A stretch of DNA of 64,000 nucleotides from JAAFHB01 sp942493325 (lineage in GTDB: Bacteria > Bacteroidota > Bacteroidia > Bacteroidales > Prolixibacteraceae), in assembly GCA_942493325.1 (NCBI GenBank), contig OW818689.1, positions 4,774,001 to 4,838,000 of the forward strand, in the 5' to 3' direction. The number at the start of each line of letters is the position of its first letter. Position 1 is the stretch's first letter. The notes under the pieces were generated by a model, which saw only the letters and a list, made by a program, of their open reading frames with translations, was not told the origin of the DNA and did not search any database. The position numbers and the translations under genes are program-made. Positions 35,032-43,407 of the stretch are shown here, piece by piece.

Positions 35032-36441
35032 ATGTTACAGAAAACCATTCTGTTAAGGATTCTTTGTGTACTGATCGTTACGGTCCTGGTGGCAGCCTGC
35101 GGACCGTATATGCATCAGCCCATGCAATCCCGCAGGGCCATCCTGGGGCCGGAAACACCGGCCAAGAAGGTACTGCTGGAACTCCCCAAACCGCAGGAAA
35201 AAATTGTTACCGCGGTGTATAAGTTCCGCGACCAGACGGGGCAGTACAAACCCTCGGAAACTGGAGCGAGCTGGTCAACGGCCGTCACGCAGGGGGCCAC
35301 GACGATACTGATCAGGGCACTCGAGGAATCGGGGTGGTTTATCCCGATCGAGCGCGAAAATATGGCCAACCTGCTCAACGAGCGAAAGGTGATCAGGGCC
35401 AGCCGGGCGCAGTACGAGGGCGTCGATCCCAACACCGAGTCGCTGTTGCCGCCGCTGTTGTTTGCAGGCGTTATCCTCGAGGGGGGCATCATCTCCTACG
35501 AATCCAATATCCTCACGGGCGGGGCCGGGGTGCGTTATTTCGGAGCCGACATCTCGGGTCAGTACCGCGAAGACCGCGTGAGCATTTACATCAGGGCCAT
35601 ATCGACCGCCAACGGCAAGGTTTTAAAGACCGTTTACACCACCAAGTCGATCCTTTCGCAGGAAGTGTCGGTGGGGCTTTTCAGGTATGTAAAAGCCAAA
35701 AGACTGCTCGAGGCCGAGACCGGCTTTACCTATAACGAGCCATCGGAGATCTGCGTTACCGAGGCCATCGAGAAGGCGGTCGAAAGCCTGATTGTCGAAG
35801 GGGTGAAGGAAAAACTCTGGGGACTTAAGAACCCCGCCGACACCACATCGTTGGCGTTTACCAATTACTTTGCCGAGAAGCGCGAAAATTACGATGCCGA
35901 CCCCCTTGGGCGTAAACTGGATCAGAATAACCGGGGTAAGATTGTCCTGGGTGCCAGTGCAGGCACGAGTTCATACTCAGGTGATTTTTCTAAAGGTGAA
36001 TTACGCGCAAAATCCTCTGTTTTGCTTGGAAGGGCGCTGAGCCGTCATTTTTACCTTGATGCCGAGGCGGGTTACCGCGGGCTGATGGTGCACAAAAAGG
36101 TCGATGACTACTCGTATACAGGAGCTCTATCGCTGCGCTACATGTTTTTGCCGCTGGAGAAATTCTCCCCCTACCTGGCCCTTGGCGGCGGGTTCGATTA
36201 CAACATCCTAGAGGCGGGACTCTCGGGCGATCCGTTCCTGCCCACGGTGAACGGCGCGTTTGGCCTGGAGTACATGGTCAATCGTACCGTCGGACTGTCG
36301 CTCTCCTCGGGATGCACTTATTACCTGAACGACCGCTTCGACGGAACCAAAGCGGGGCAGTTCAATGACCTGGGCTGGGGCGTATCGCTGGGGATGAAGA
36401 TTTACCTGATTAAAATAAAGCAAAAAACAGTACAACTATAA
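35032..36441 (+). CDS. csgG: Curli secretion pore CsgG with C-terminal barrel-like extension
   Basis: A 469-residue outer-membrane lipoprotein; the lipobox is VAACGPYM (Cys23). Residues about 25-270 are a CsgG domain: KIVTAVYKFRDQTGQYKPS, STAVTQGATTILIRALEESGWFIPIERE, LLPPLLFAGVILEGGIISYESN, and YFGADISGQYREDRVSIYIRA. CsgG forms the nonameric pore for curli subunits. E. coli CsgG ends near residue 277; here about 165 residues follow (303-469), with alternating strands GKIVLGASAGTSSYSGDF, SRHFYLDAEAGYRGL, YLALGGGFDYNILEAGL and GLEYMVNRTVGLSLSSGCTYY, resembling an OmpA/OmpW-type eight-stranded barrel. It follows csgF by 28 bases. Confidence 0.92.
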   Translation: MLQKTILLRILCVLIVTVLVAACGPYMHQPMQSRRAILGPETPAKKVLLELPKPQEKIVTAVYKFRDQTGQYKPSETGASWSTAVTQGATTILIRALEESGWFIPIERENMANLLNERKVIRASRAQYEGVDPNTESLLPPLLFAGVILEGGIISYESNILTGGAGVRYFGADISGQYREDRVSIYIRAISTANGKVLKTVYTTKSILSQEVSVGLFRYVKAKRLLEAETGFTYNEPSEICVTEAIEKAVESLIVEGVKEKLWGLKNPADTTSLAFTNYFAEKRENYDADPLGRKLDQNNRGKIVLGASAGTSSYSGDFSKGELRAKSSVLLGRALSRHFYLDAEAGYRGLMVHKKVDDYSYTGALSLRYMFLPLEKFSPYLALGGGFDYNILEAGLSGDPFLPTVNGAFGLEYMVNRTVGLSLSSGCTYYLNDRFDGTKAGQFNDLGWGVSLGMKIYLIKIKQKTVQL

Positions 36442-36444
36442 TAT

Positions 36445-37095
36445 ATGATTGTCATGGAAAAAATAGTAATTATCATTTGCCTGTTTTTTATGGCAGCCCT
36501 GACCTCGTGCGAGGAAAACAAGCTCGATATCCTGAGTTACGGGACTATCAACGGTACGGTACTCGACGGGGATACGTACCTGCCGGTCGCGGGAGCGCTG
36601 GTGACCACCTCACCCGCGAGTGTTGCGCTGCTGTCGGACGAAAACGGGAAATTTACGATACAGAAGGTGATCGAGGGAGATGTTGCGATAAACGTGAAGA
36701 AGAAGGATTACCTGGGCAATTCGCTTACCGTTGCCATTTACGGTGACGAGAGCACGAGTCTTGATTTTCTGATCTACAAGGATGAGAACGACATCGGGAA
36801 TATTACGCTTTACGATCCGGTGCCCGGCAACGGTGCAGTCGACCAGACACTGTCGCCCACGCTCAAGTGGAAGGTGGATGGAAAAAAGGCGAGCACCACG
36901 CTCACGTACAGCATTTACATGTTCGAGTCCAACTCCACGGTTCAGAAACTGCTTGGTGACGATGTCCTGTTCCAGGAAGTAACCACCAGCGGACTCAAGC
37001 TGGGCACTACCTATTTCTGGTACGTGGTGGCAAAATACGAAGGAAGTAAAATCGCCTTCAGTCCGACATGGTCATTTAAGACGAAAGATATTTAA
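36445..37095 (+). CDS. Curli-locus lipoprotein with regulatory-like and Fn3-like domains
   Basis: A 213-216 residue lipoprotein; the lipobox is AALTSCEEN, and ATGs at 36445 and 36454 both give a signal peptide. Residues about 30-110 resemble the carboxypeptidase regulatory-like (CarboxypepD_reg) beta-sandwich (GTINGTVLDGDTYLPVAGALVTT, LSDENGKFTIQKVIEGDVAI). Residues about 120-215 look like a fibronectin-III-type domain (LYDPVPGNGAVDQTLSPTLKW, GTTYFWYVVAKYEGSKIAF). It begins 3 bases after csgG and closes the operon, so it is probably a curli accessory or surface anchor (inference). No E. coli curli protein has this architecture. Confidence 0.8.
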   Translation: MIVMEKIVIIICLFFMAALTSCEENKLDILSYGTINGTVLDGDTYLPVAGALVTTSPASVALLSDENGKFTIQKVIEGDVAINVKKKDYLGNSLTVAIYGDESTSLDFLIYKDENDIGNITLYDPVPGNGAVDQTLSPTLKWKVDGKKASTTLTYSIYMFESNSTVQKLLGDDVLFQEVTTSGLKLGTTYFWYVVAKYEGSKIAFSPTWSFKTKDI

Positions 37096-37171
37096 AGAGT
37101 TTTGCGATTAGGTAGAGTAAAGTGCGTAAGAAAGAATGCGATTGCGAGTTTCAGACTTTCTTATTGCTGTG

Positions 37172-37212
37172 ATCCTTTGTTTCATGAGTATTGCACTCAT
37201 GTTACAAAGGAT
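37172..37212. terminator. Imperfect 41 nt palindrome between convergent genes
   Basis: ATCCTTTGT (37172-37180) pairs with ACAAAGGAT (37204-37212); after a tt/tt internal loop CATGAGT (37183-37189) pairs with ACTCATG (37195-37201). It lies between the ends of the curli operon and the convergent regulator gene and could stop transcription from both sides, but there is no clear T-tract. Confidence 0.5.
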
Positions 37213-37273
37213 TACTAATTTAATGAAAATTGAGAAAAGTATTTTAGAAACACTCTTTTTTTAACCTGTTATT

Positions 37274-38617
37274 TCACAGTTCCATTTCCTTAATATACCT
37301 GTAAACAGTAGCCCGGCTGATGCCCAGTTTCTTTGCGACAATGGTCGGATTGCTGTTGTACTTCAACAGGTTGTTTTTCACGATTCTCAAAATGTGTTCT
37401 TCAAGGGTTAATTGTTCTGAACTGAGTTCTTCATTGGTTTCAACAGGATTGAAATTGATATGTTTTGCATCAATTGTTTTATCGTCGCTCAGGATCATTG
37501 CCAGCTCAATCACGGCCTTGAGCTCCCTGACATTCCCGGGATAGGAATACTTCAATAATTTATTAATTGCATTTTCTGTAAAATCGGCTTTCTCCTGTTT
37601 GTACTCTTTGCTGAATGTGTCAGCAAAATGCCTGGCAATTAATATTATATCATTTCCTCGTTCTCTTAGTGGCACAAGATGGACCGGAAGCCCCATTAAG
37701 CGATAAAATAAGTCCGCCCGGAAATTTCCTTTTTTTACCTCTTCAGCCAGGTTTTTATGAGTTGCCGTAATAACCCTGACGTCGATCTTTATTTCCTGGT
37801 TTCCTCCCAGCCGTTTAACTTCCCGTTCCTGGAGTACTCTTAAAAATTTGGTTTGCATATTCAGGTCCATTTCCGCGATCTCATCAAGGAAAAGGGTTCC
37901 CTTCCGGGCATCCTCGAATACGCCGGATTTTCTTGTTACAGCGCCGGTAAAGGCACCTTTCTCGTATCCAAACAGTTCACTTTCTATTAAATCTTTTGGA
38001 ATGGCACCCACATTTACGGCGATAAAAGGGTTGGCCTTTCTGTCAGAATGATAATGGATCGCCTTGGCAACGAGTTCCTTCCCGGTTCCTGTTTCACCGG
38101 TAACAGAAACGGTGATCTGTGAACCGGCTGCCTTTTCCATCAGGCTGAACGTCTCACGGATTCCTTTGCTGGTTCCGATGATGATATTGGAGAAGTTGTA
38201 TTTTTTACCAACTTCTATTCTGAGTTGTTCATTTTCTGCCCGTAACTGTAGATTTTCGCGGAATAAACGTATTGAATTCCATAACCTGTTTCGGGTTTCT
38301 TCATTTTTTACGATGTAATCGAATGCACCTTCCTTTAAAAGTTCCACAGCAGTCGTAATGTCTTCCTGTCCGGAGATAATAATTACTACTGTGCCTGGTG
38401 AATGTTTATTAATTTTACTCAACAGTTCTTTTCCTGTCATATCGGGCAGCGAAAAGTCAACGGTGATTAATGAAGGTCTTTTATGAAGATTACTCAGGCA
38501 GTCCTTGCCGGTGCCGAATTTCTCCACTTCAAATTCAGGATTGAGAGAAAGGTGGTATTCCAGAATGTCGGCATACCAGGGATCGTCCTCTACAATGAAA
38601 ATTTTGAATTGCTCCAC
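37274..38617 (-). CDS. NtrC-family sigma-54-dependent response regulator
   Basis: A 447-residue cytoplasmic transcription activator, started by GTG. The receiver domain (1-120) has the acidic pair in VEDDPWY, phospho-acceptor D54 in ITVDFSLPD, and Lys in YIVKNE. The AAA+ domain (about 140-380) has GETGTGKE (Walker A), ESELFGYEKGAFTGAV (the GAFTGA loop that contacts sigma-54), GTLFLDEIAEMD (Walker B) and RADLFYRL. A Fis-type helix-turn-helix closes the protein (NPTIVAKKLGISRATVYRYIKEM). It converges on the curli operon. Its partner kinase is not adjacent. Control of the curli genes is plausible but unproven. Confidence 0.93.
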   Translation of the reverse strand: MEQFKIFIVEDDPWYADILEYHLSLNPEFEVEKFGTGKDCLSNLHKRPSLITVDFSLPDMTGKELLSKINKHSPGTVVIIISGQEDITTAVELLKEGAFDYIVKNEETRNRLWNSIRLFRENLQLRAENEQLRIEVGKKYNFSNIIIGTSKGIRETFSLMEKAAGSQITVSVTGETGTGKELVAKAIHYHSDRKANPFIAVNVGAIPKDLIESELFGYEKGAFTGAVTRKSGVFEDARKGTLFLDEIAEMDLNMQTKFLRVLQEREVKRLGGNQEIKIDVRVITATHKNLAEEVKKGNFRADLFYRLMGLPVHLVPLRERGNDIILIARHFADTFSKEYKQEKADFTENAINKLLKYSYPGNVRELKAVIELAMILSDDKTIDAKHINFNPVETNEELSSEQLTLEEHILRIVKNNLLKYNSNPTIVAKKLGISRATVYRYIKEMEL

Positions 38618-39037
38618 TTTCGTTTAATTTTTTGGATTCACCAAAATAATAAATTTGTCAAATTATTAAAGATTATTCATACAACTTCCTCAGATATACT
38701 CAATTTTTCAGAGTAATCATAAGTATCGGAATAATCGACCGTCCGAACCATCTGTTTCCGGCATGTCCAGGGCAATCTCAGAATGAAGAAAATTAAATTC
38801 TCAAATGTCGATAATCCAAAAGTTTTAAGAGATCAGTTCCTGATTGCGTCTTCAATTCTTTGCGACCAAAGATATTATTTTTATATTAAAACGAACTCCC
38901 TGTTTACCTTTGGCATCATGCGAATGTTTTGTGTGAGTTTGGCTTAACAACAGAACCAATATGAACGGAAATTTTAGGTATTTTTACCCTTGTTAAAAGA
39001 CCAGCTACCCCCGAAAAACGAAGACAAAAATTATTTC
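38618..39037. other. 420 bp divergent intergenic region
   Basis: This gap separates the regulator gene (-) from a glycosidase-like gene (+). I see no gene or strong hairpin. It is A/T-rich and contains a probable -7 box at 38985-38992 for the rightward gene. Confidence 0.6.
38985..38992 (+). promoter_or_regulatory. Near-consensus -7 box (TACCCTTG)
   Basis: TACCCTTG matches TAnnTTTG at 7 of 8 constrained and free positions. It covers the TTG at 38990, which therefore is not the start, and leaves a ~40-base leader to the ATG at 39038. Confidence 0.4.
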
Positions 39038-40021
39038 ATGAAGGAAAAAATATATCGGTTGTTAATTGTTATTACACTACTGTTGTCCGGGAATTTTACT
39101 CATGCTCAATCTATTAGTTTTGAATTTGATAAGACTCCTGTTAAAAGCGGATTTAAAATGGAGGGATATTGGGTTTGGTGTGGTTCAATGATAAAAGTAG
39201 ATTCGGTTTATCATCTGTTTGCAGCACGCTGGCCAAAATTCAGTCAATTCCCGGAGGGTTACAGGGATCATTCCGAAATTGTAAGGGCGACTTCAAAATC
39301 ACCTTTAGGACCATTCGATTATAAAGAAGTTGTAATCGGTGAAAGAGATAGTGTATTCTGGGACGCGAACATGGCTCATAATCCCACTATTCACAAGATC
39401 GGAGATGAATTTGTGCTGTTTTACATCGGCAGCGATTTTACAACATACCAGGAACAATCCAAATCTTTACTTCGGAGAATAGGTTATGCCACTTCAATTT
39501 CAATTAACGGACCGTGGGATAGATGCGATAAACCCATCATTGAAACAGAATCGAACAATCCGGCCTTTCTTAATGAACATGGAAAGGTGAAATTAATGTT
39601 CCGAAATGCACAATTACGCGTGTTAATTGCTGAAGCAGCCACGTATAAAGGCCCCTATAAAATTGTAAATGAGAATGTTTGGCCTGACTGCAGGTTGGAA
39701 GATTTTTATCTTTTCAAGGCAAACAAGCAATATCACATGATTTGTGAGGATAATGTCGGTGGCGTAAGTGGTCATGAACGATGGGGAGTTCATCTTTATT
39801 CAGCAAATGGAACAGACGACTGGAAAAAATACGCGCCCCTAATTGTGTACAACCATACTATCGGATTGGAAAATGACTCAGTAATACATTGCATCAGACG
39901 TGAAAGGCCTCAGTTGTTAATTCAGGACAATAAAATAACCCATATTATTACCTCGGTTTATGATGGTAAAGATTCATGGAGTCAGCCTGTCAGATTAAAA
40001 CACCCAATCCTTACCGACTAA
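39038..40021 (+). CDS. Secreted five-bladed beta-propeller glycosidase-like protein (GH43-like)
   Basis: A 327-residue exported protein; MKEKIYRLLIVITLLLSGNFTHAQ is a signal peptide, and this start is preferred to the TTG at 38990. The body has the look of a five-bladed propeller of the GH43/GH32-like class: YWVWCGSMIKVDSVYHLFAARW, ATSKSPLGPFDYKEVVIG, NPTIHKIGDEFVLFYIGSD, RIGYATSISINGPWDR, and WPDCRLEDFYLFKANKQYHMI. Acidic residues in the expected places exist but I cannot assign the catalytic triad. It is convergent with another propeller-type protein. Its substrate is unknown. Confidence 0.75.
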   Translation: MKEKIYRLLIVITLLLSGNFTHAQSISFEFDKTPVKSGFKMEGYWVWCGSMIKVDSVYHLFAARWPKFSQFPEGYRDHSEIVRATSKSPLGPFDYKEVVIGERDSVFWDANMAHNPTIHKIGDEFVLFYIGSDFTTYQEQSKSLLRRIGYATSISINGPWDRCDKPIIETESNNPAFLNEHGKVKLMFRNAQLRVLIAEAATYKGPYKIVNENVWPDCRLEDFYLFKANKQYHMICEDNVGGVSGHERWGVHLYSANGTDDWKKYAPLIVYNHTIGLENDSVIHCIRRERPQLLIQDNKITHIITSVYDGKDSWSQPVRLKHPILTD

Positions 40022-40023
40022 AA

Positions 40024-41274
40024 CTATTTTGCTTTGGTCTGTTTAATTATGGGAACGGGTTTGGCATCAAAATCGAGGGTAAGAAGGGATGATGGATTTT
40101 TCCATACCCCGCATACCGGTTTTTCGGATCGCAGCAATCCTTCCACATTACTTTCGACAGAATATGAATAATACCCCTCCTGGTTTTTATATTCATACAG
40201 CGGGACGATAACCGGTGACGAAACTTGCTTATGTATAGGGACAGTCTGCGTTATTTCGGTTAATGCAGCGTCAGGAAGTCCGTAAAACAAAGGTTGCGCC
40301 ATATCATCCGAAGGAGTTACCTGAAGCCTTCCTTTTCCTTTGTGCCTGACTTCAAAAACAGGGATCGTTCCCTCAGAAATGCGATCAGGAGGCAGTGCAA
40401 AAAAAGGTATTTCCCGGATACGACTCCCGTAATTCATTGCCCCGATCATGTCGCTCATCATATACCTGGATTCTCGTTTTTTATCTTCTGTGCGGTAAAC
40501 GGGGGAGGGCAGGAACAGGCGTGAATCATTCAGATCAAGTCTGTACATCACCTGGTTGTAGTTGTAACGGGGGGTGGGAACCGGATTATTGGTAAAAGTA
40601 TGGGTATAGGTACCCTCAAAATAGATCAGCCGGCCATTGTCCTGGTCGAAAAGAGGATGCTGTCCCACATTATAAAAGGAATAGTTGTCGTGTGTAACGA
40701 TTTTCCGTGCATAAACCCACGGACCCGTCGGAGTATCTCCTTCTGCAAACCAGACTTCACCCAAAATGGAGGTACCGAACACCTGTTGAAACACCATCAC
40801 CCACTTTCGGCGGTATTCATTCCAGACGACCGAGCCTGTCTTTGAAAGAATGTGATCTCCGGTCTGAAAATCACAGAAGTTAAACCAGGTCTCACCGGGT
40901 TGCAATTTTCCACTCTTTAATAAAAATTTTTCCCTTTCTGCATTAAGCGGTTCGGTATTGGTTTTCCATGTGTAAATGAGTTTTCCGTCTTTTGTACGGT
41001 CTAATTCTATCGATGCCGTATCGTACCGGCCCCCTTCTTTCAGACAGGTATAAGCTTCGTAAGTGGATAAATTTTTAACATGCTCCCAATCAGCACGGAC
41101 CCTGAGGGGGAAAGGCGTGCCAAAGTCGAAATTGATGTATTCATTTCCGTTAACAATTGTCCTGTAAGATTGTCCTTCCGGAAAAAAAAGGAGAGTTGAG
41201 TTCAAACTGAACAAAGGGTTTAAATATTTCATCCGTATCGTTGAAAACTGCGAGGCCTCTTTCATAGGCTTCAC
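40024..41274 (-). CDS. C-terminal part of frameshifted DUF4185-like secreted protein
   Basis: This frame continues the protein that begins in the preceding frame at 42037. From STLLFFPEGQSYRTIVNGNEYINFDFGTP onward (about 41195 downward) it contributes about 390 residues of a beta-propeller-like fold (VVWNEYRRKWVMVFQQVF, EVWFAEGDTPTGPWVYARKIVTH, QHPLFDQDNGRLIYFEGTYTHTF). The first ~25 residues of the open frame overlap the upstream coding frame and are probably not translated. There is no signal peptide or credible start of its own. A run of eight A at 41182-41189 (T on the coding strand) is the likely frameshift point; with seven T the frames join. Confidence 0.72.
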   Translation of the reverse strand: MKPMKEASQFSTIRMKYLNPLFSLNSTLLFFPEGQSYRTIVNGNEYINFDFGTPFPLRVRADWEHVKNLSTYEAYTCLKEGGRYDTASIELDRTKDGKLIYTWKTNTEPLNAEREKFLLKSGKLQPGETWFNFCDFQTGDHILSKTGSVVWNEYRRKWVMVFQQVFGTSILGEVWFAEGDTPTGPWVYARKIVTHDNYSFYNVGQHPLFDQDNGRLIYFEGTYTHTFTNNPVPTPRYNYNQVMYRLDLNDSRLFLPSPVYRTEDKKRESRYMMSDMIGAMNYGSRIREIPFFALPPDRISEGTIPVFEVRHKGKGRLQVTPSDDMAQPLFYGLPDAALTEITQTVPIHKQVSSPVIVPLYEYKNQEGYYSYSVESNVEGLLRSEKPVCGVWKNPSSLLTLDFDAKPVPIIKQTKAK

Positions 41275-42037
41275 CTAATGTTTTAATCCGCGTATATGAA
41301 CCAATCAACCTTTGAGTGCCAGAGGAATCTTTTAATGTTGCCAGCCAGTGTATCCAGACAGGTCCGGGTCCCGGAACCGGACACATTTTTTTACTGAATC
41401 CCGATTTATCGACAAAATAAGTCAGGTCAATGCCACTATTGGGATCAAGTCCACCTTTGCCCGGAAGTTCGGAGGTGGCGCCTGAAGTTGCAAAATTGCC
41501 AAGCGGATAGGAAGGCTGATCGGTGTCGCCCCAGAACCAGTAAATTTTCCCATTGTATAGCGTTTCGATAAAAGTATCCTGACCAAATACTTTACCATTA
41601 AGCAGTGGCTGTTTTAAAGGGACCGGAAACCCAGTAAGCTGACTATCGTTATACAGACCTTCCCCCGTGACACGGTAGAGCCGTTCGGCGATATTTACCC
41701 GCTTTATTTTGATCAATGCACTGTCGCCGGGTAGTATCTTTAGTGATTTTCCATGATATCCAAATCCATCGCCCGGGTATTCGTAACCGTGACTTTTAAT
41801 ATGAAAGTATACCTCCTGGTTCATCAGGCCCGGCTCGTAAAACGCAACAATCCCATTATTATCGGTATAATAACTTAAATTATTGGTCGTTTTAAGTTCC
41901 ACCAATGGAACTCCCCGGCCGGTCTGCTCATCCACAATTTTTATCCGGAAATAATTTCGCGGTTGCGAAAAACAATTACCATTCACGATAAAGATGAAGA
42001 CCGCGGTGAAAAATAACCTGCTGATAATCCGTTTCAT
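41150..42037 (-). CDS. N-terminal part of frameshifted DUF4185-like secreted protein
   Basis: About 295 residues from the ATG at 42037; MKRIISRLFFTAVFIFIVNGNCFSQ is a signal peptide. An N-terminal beta-sandwich of about 100 residues (IVDEQTGRGVPLVELKTT, DNNGIVAFYEPGLMNQEVYFHI) precedes the start of a propeller with YWFWGDTDQPSYPLGNF, the W-x-F/W-GDT motif seen in DUF4185/DUF5005 proteins. After QFELNSP the frame runs into FFSGRTILQDNC and stops, while the next frame continues the family-like sequence. Joined, the two parts give a protein of about 670 residues. Function unknown; carbohydrate-related by resemblance. Confidence 0.72.
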   Translation of the reverse strand: MKRIISRLFFTAVFIFIVNGNCFSQPRNYFRIKIVDEQTGRGVPLVELKTTNNLSYYTDNNGIVAFYEPGLMNQEVYFHIKSHGYEYPGDGFGYHGKSLKILPGDSALIKIKRVNIAERLYRVTGEGLYNDSQLTGFPVPLKQPLLNGKVFGQDTFIETLYNGKIYWFWGDTDQPSYPLGNFATSGATSELPGKGGLDPNSGIDLTYFVDKSGFSKKMCPVPGPGPVWIHWLATLKDSSGTQRLIGSYTRIKTLGEAYERGLAVFNDTDEIFKPFVQFELNSPFFSGRTILQDNC

Positions 42038-42151
42038 AAAAGTAGATGATATAATCAATAAAAATAATTAAAAATAATTTAGTAGAACCTGATATTATGA
42101 GGTCCTTTAAGGATGATAAACAGTAATCATTTTTAATTGATTCATATTTAG

Positions 42152-42159
42152 TAAATTTG
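42152..42159 (+). promoter_or_regulatory. Bacteroidota -7 box (TAAATTTG) for aldo/keto reductase
   Basis: TAAATTTG matches TAnnTTTG. It overlaps the GTG-type upstream start at 42157 and so supports the ATG at 42223, giving a leader of about 55 bases. Confidence 0.5.
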
Positions 42160-42222
42160 AATTCCGGATCATGGCTACACGTCCGGAATTTTATTTATCA
42201 AAAACATTTAAATTTTCAACCT

Positions 42223-43203
42223 ATGAAATACAGGAATCTGGGAAATACCGATATACAATTATCCGCAATCGGTTTAGGTTGCATGGGCATGAGTCATGCT
42301 TATGGTGAAAAAAATGACAATGAGTCAATTGCAACGTTAAGGAAGGCGCTGGAATTAGGTATTAATTTCTGGGATACCGCCGATTTTTATGGCTCAGGTG
42401 AAAATGAAAAACTTATATCCCGGGTTTTAGTACCCGAACGAGATAAAATCTTCATTGCTACAAAATTCGGATTTAGCCTTGTTCCCGGTAATCCACTACG
42501 TTTGGATGCATCACCCTCCTATATGAAAACTGCCGTCGAGGCCAGTTTAAAAAGATTGAAAATAGAAACAATCGATCTTTACTACGCGCACCGTATCGAT
42601 CCCGATGTACCGGTCGAAGAAACGGTTGGAGCCATGAGCAATCTGGTGAAGGAGGGAAAAGTGCGTTACCTTGGTTTGTCAGAAGCTTCGGCAGAATCAA
42701 TCCGAAGAGCCCATGCAGTGCATCCCATATCCGCGCTGCAGAGCGAGTATTCACTGCTTACAAGAGATGTCGAAAAGGTAATTCTCCCGCTCTGTGAAGA
42801 ACTGAAAATTACATTTGTTCCGTTTAGCCCACTCTCCAGGGGATTAATTACCAATACTGTTGACAAAGAACAGCTTGGTGATGATGATTTCAGAAAAGGA
42901 CTCCCGCGTTTTTCGGATCAATACTGGGAGAATAACCAAAAACTGGCAGTTGCGTTTTCTGATCTGGCTTCAGCCAAGAATTGTACACCTGCGCAACTTG
43001 CCCTGGCATGGGTGTTAGCCCGGGGTGAAAATATCATACCTATCCCCGGAACAAAACGAAGAAAATACCTTGAAGAAAATGCAGGTGCTGCAGATATAAA
43101 TCTGACAGAGGCAGACAGGAACGAAATAGAATCATTAGTGAATCGTTACCCCGACACTGGTCCCCGCTATAATGAAAATTTGTCCAGGCTGGTCGGTAAA
43201 TAA
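42223..43203 (+). CDS. Aldo/keto reductase
   Basis: A 326-residue NADPH-dependent oxidoreductase with the aldo/keto reductase barrel. The start MKYRNLGNTDIQLSAIGLGCMGMSH is family-typical (first part MKYRNLGNTDIQLSAIG). The catalytic tetrad is seen as Asp and Tyr in FWDTADFYGSGENE, Lys in FIATKFGF, and His in LYYAHRIDPD. GLSEAS and IPIPGTKRRKYLEENAGA are cofactor-side motifs. It resembles the YakC/AKR13-type subfamily that acts on small aldehydes and ketones; the substrate is unknown. The gene is alone on this strand. Confidence 0.93.
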   Translation: MKYRNLGNTDIQLSAIGLGCMGMSHAYGEKNDNESIATLRKALELGINFWDTADFYGSGENEKLISRVLVPERDKIFIATKFGFSLVPGNPLRLDASPSYMKTAVEASLKRLKIETIDLYYAHRIDPDVPVEETVGAMSNLVKEGKVRYLGLSEASAESIRRAHAVHPISALQSEYSLLTRDVEKVILPLCEELKITFVPFSPLSRGLITNTVDKEQLGDDDFRKGLPRFSDQYWENNQKLAVAFSDLASAKNCTPAQLALAWVLARGENIIPIPGTKRRKYLEENAGAADINLTEADRNEIESLVNRYPDTGPRYNENLSRLVGK

Positions 43204-43407
43204 TGGGTTTGCAGAATCTATTCAATTATAAAATCGAATGAACATTTTCTTGAAGTGGAATGTGAACTTGGCGGTATTTTTACCACACCATGTATACTAA
43301 ATTCATCCCTGTTTCTGACGAGTACAAACGGGACAATCTACTGTTTATCAAAGTAAAACAATTATTTATTTTTTTGAATCAGCATTACTCTGATTTAGTC
43401 ACGGATG

